This document shows, piece by piece, positions 14,636 to 15,727 of a stretch of DNA of 15,727 nt (positions are counted from its first letter, which is position 1; every line of letters begins with the position of its first letter). The notes below the pieces were generated by a model. It worked only from the letters and a program-made list of their open reading frames with translations, was not told the DNA's origin and searched no databases. The translations under genes and the position numbers were made by a program. This DNA comes from BQJU01 sp964015035 (GTDB lineage: Bacteria; Bacteroidota; Bacteroidia; Chitinophagales; Saprospiraceae). The DNA lies in contig CAXHCA010000154.1 of NCBI GenBank assembly GCA_964015035.1, forward strand, positions 1 to 15,727. Reading direction: 5' to 3'.

Positions 14636-15727
14636 TTATTTACCACCTACAATCAATAACACTTCAGCTTCTAATTCATCCGATCGCTTGGCCATAGCAG
14701 CCGCTTTTTTCAAAATAGCTTCAACATAAGCCTTGTCTTCCAAATCATCTGTATTAATCTTCACGTTCAAGTAGGCGCCGTGTACGGCTGCGCGGGCGCA
14801 AAGCGCTCCTACTCCGGCATCACTTGATGAATTGGGATTGCCGTGTTCGGCCATGGCTTTGATGACCTCGAAGGATTGTAGCGCCAGTTCCATCGTACGG
14901 AAGGGGACTTCAATCGCCATTTTGGTCGCCGCCTGGATGGCTTCTTTGCGGGCAGCCTGCTCTTCTGCGTTGCCTTTTGGCAAACGAAAAGCCGATAAAA
15001 TGGCATTAAACGCACGAGTATCTTCATCCACCAATTTTAACAAAGCATCCTTAATTTGTTGTCCGCGATCGGCCCATTCAGAGAATTCTTCCCAACGATC
15101 ATCCCAACCGCGTTTATGAGAAGAAAGATTGGCGACCATCGTAGCGAGAGATATTCCTAAAGCACCCACATAAGCGGAGACCGAACCGCCACCGGGAGCC
15201 ACACTTTCTGAAGCAGTTTCATTGGCGAAAGCCCGCAAATTCATTGCGACCAACGGATCACTATCAGCATCGCGCATTTGGTATTCGATGATTTTCTTCT
15301 GTGGGTCGAAAGGCGTGAGTTCATCTAATCCGAGTGATTTGACGGCAATTTTGATCAGTTCTTCTTCCGAAACACCGATAGAACGTTCTTGCTTTTTTAG
15401 AAAATAGCGACCGGCATCCAGCATCACTTTTAATGGTACCAGACCCACCAGTTCCGAACCAGTAACCCGTAATCCGCGGCGGTCAGCACTTTTGCGACAT
15501 TCTTCAAAAGCAATATGCAGCGGGGTGACATTGATGTTGGTCAAGTTCATCGAAATCTGTGCAATGCCGTATTCCTCAATGTACCAGCCGATGCCTTTTA
15601 CCGCTTTACAGGCACCCGGCACCCGTTCTGGTTTGCCATTAGCATCCTTGACCACCTTGCCGGTAATGGGATCACCTTCGCGTTTAACACGGCCATTTTC
15701 CCGCACGTCGAAGGCAACAGAATTGGC
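14636..15727 (-). CDS. ftcD: Glutamate formiminotransferase/formimino-THF cyclodeaminase, 5' part missing
   Basis: A bifunctional enzyme of histidine degradation. It moves the formimino group from formiminoglutamate to tetrahydrofolate, then releases ammonia to give 5,10-methenyl-THF. The frame is open from the window edge, so 363 residues are seen and the N-terminal formiminotransferase subdomain lies outside. Present are the C-terminal half of the transferase (about residues 1-155, with GWYIEEYGIAQISMNLTN and the ELVGLVPL loop) and the cyclodeaminase domain (about 165-363, starting LRAFANETASESVAPGGGS). The first Met-like codon inside the window is a GTG at 15706, but reading continues upstream without a stop, so it is not the start. 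A DUF2461 gene follows in the same direction. Confidence 0.95.
   Translation of the reverse strand, partial: ANSVAFDVRENGRVKREGDPITGKVVKDANGKPERVPGACKAVKGIGWYIEEYGIAQISMNLTNINVTPLHIAFEECRKSADRRGLRVTGSELVGLVPLKVMLDAGRYFLKKQERSIGVSEEELIKIAVKSLGLDELTPFDPQKKIIEYQMRDADSDPLVAMNLRAFANETASESVAPGGGSVSAYVGALGISLATMVANLSSHKRGWDDRWEEFSEWADRGQQIKDALLKLVDEDTRAFNAILSAFRLPKGNAEEQAARKEAIQAATKMAIEVPFRTMELALQSFEVIKAMAEHGNPNSSSDAGVGALCARAAVHGAYLNVKINTDDLEDKAYVEAILKKAAAMAKRSDELEAEVLLIVGGK

Overview
The window looks like a chromosomal contig from a member of the Bacteroidota, probably an environmental one assembled from short reads. The evidence is the gene content: a sulfite/nitrite reductase with a HEPN-like tail, a LytS-type histidine kinase, a 2TM-domain protein, a DUF2461 protein, short lipoproteins and a bacterial AspRS of the type common in that phylum. 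Several gene starts are also preceded by TTG/TTTG ... TAnnTTTG promoter elements in place of the E. coli type, and Shine-Dalgarno sequences are mostly absent. A closer placement, perhaps Saprospiria-like, would be a guess. No IS element, phage, CRISPR, tRNA or rRNA is visible. Both ends cut through genes, and the first 44 bases are Illumina Nextera adapter, not genome.

Left part (1-3190, minus strand): a sulfur-assimilation/siroheme operon. From the right it runs: promoter; a 25-codon leader ORF containing the cysteine run CC-R-CCC; a strong intrinsic terminator; a siroheme sulfite (or nitrite) reductase with a C-terminal HEPN-like extension; and, 5 bases later, uroporphyrinogen-III C-methyltransferase, which makes the siroheme precursor. 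The leader, a segment able to form an alternative antiterminator, and the terminator together have the layout of a classical ribosome-dependent attenuator responding to charged tRNA-Cys. This is the most interesting item in the window. It also argues that the reductase works in cysteine synthesis (sulfite) and not in nitrite assimilation.

Middle part (3479-10280): a small single-pass membrane protein (minus); a small lipoprotein (plus); aspS with its own promoter (plus); a lipoprotein of unknown family (plus); a secreted TPR-von Willebrand A protein (minus, 3 bases from the previous stop); a minimal OmpA-like peptidoglycan-binding protein (minus); and a standalone PD-(D/E)XK-fold protein (plus).

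Right part (10283-15727): nadE, the glutamine-dependent NAD synthetase (minus), with a near-consensus promoter; a 2TM-domain membrane protein (plus); and, after a convergent hairpin, a minus-strand series. In transcription order that series is the 3' part of glutamate formiminotransferase/cyclodeaminase (histidine degradation), a DUF2461 protein, a frameshifted remnant of a small gene, and a LytS-family histidine kinase with no response regulator beside it.
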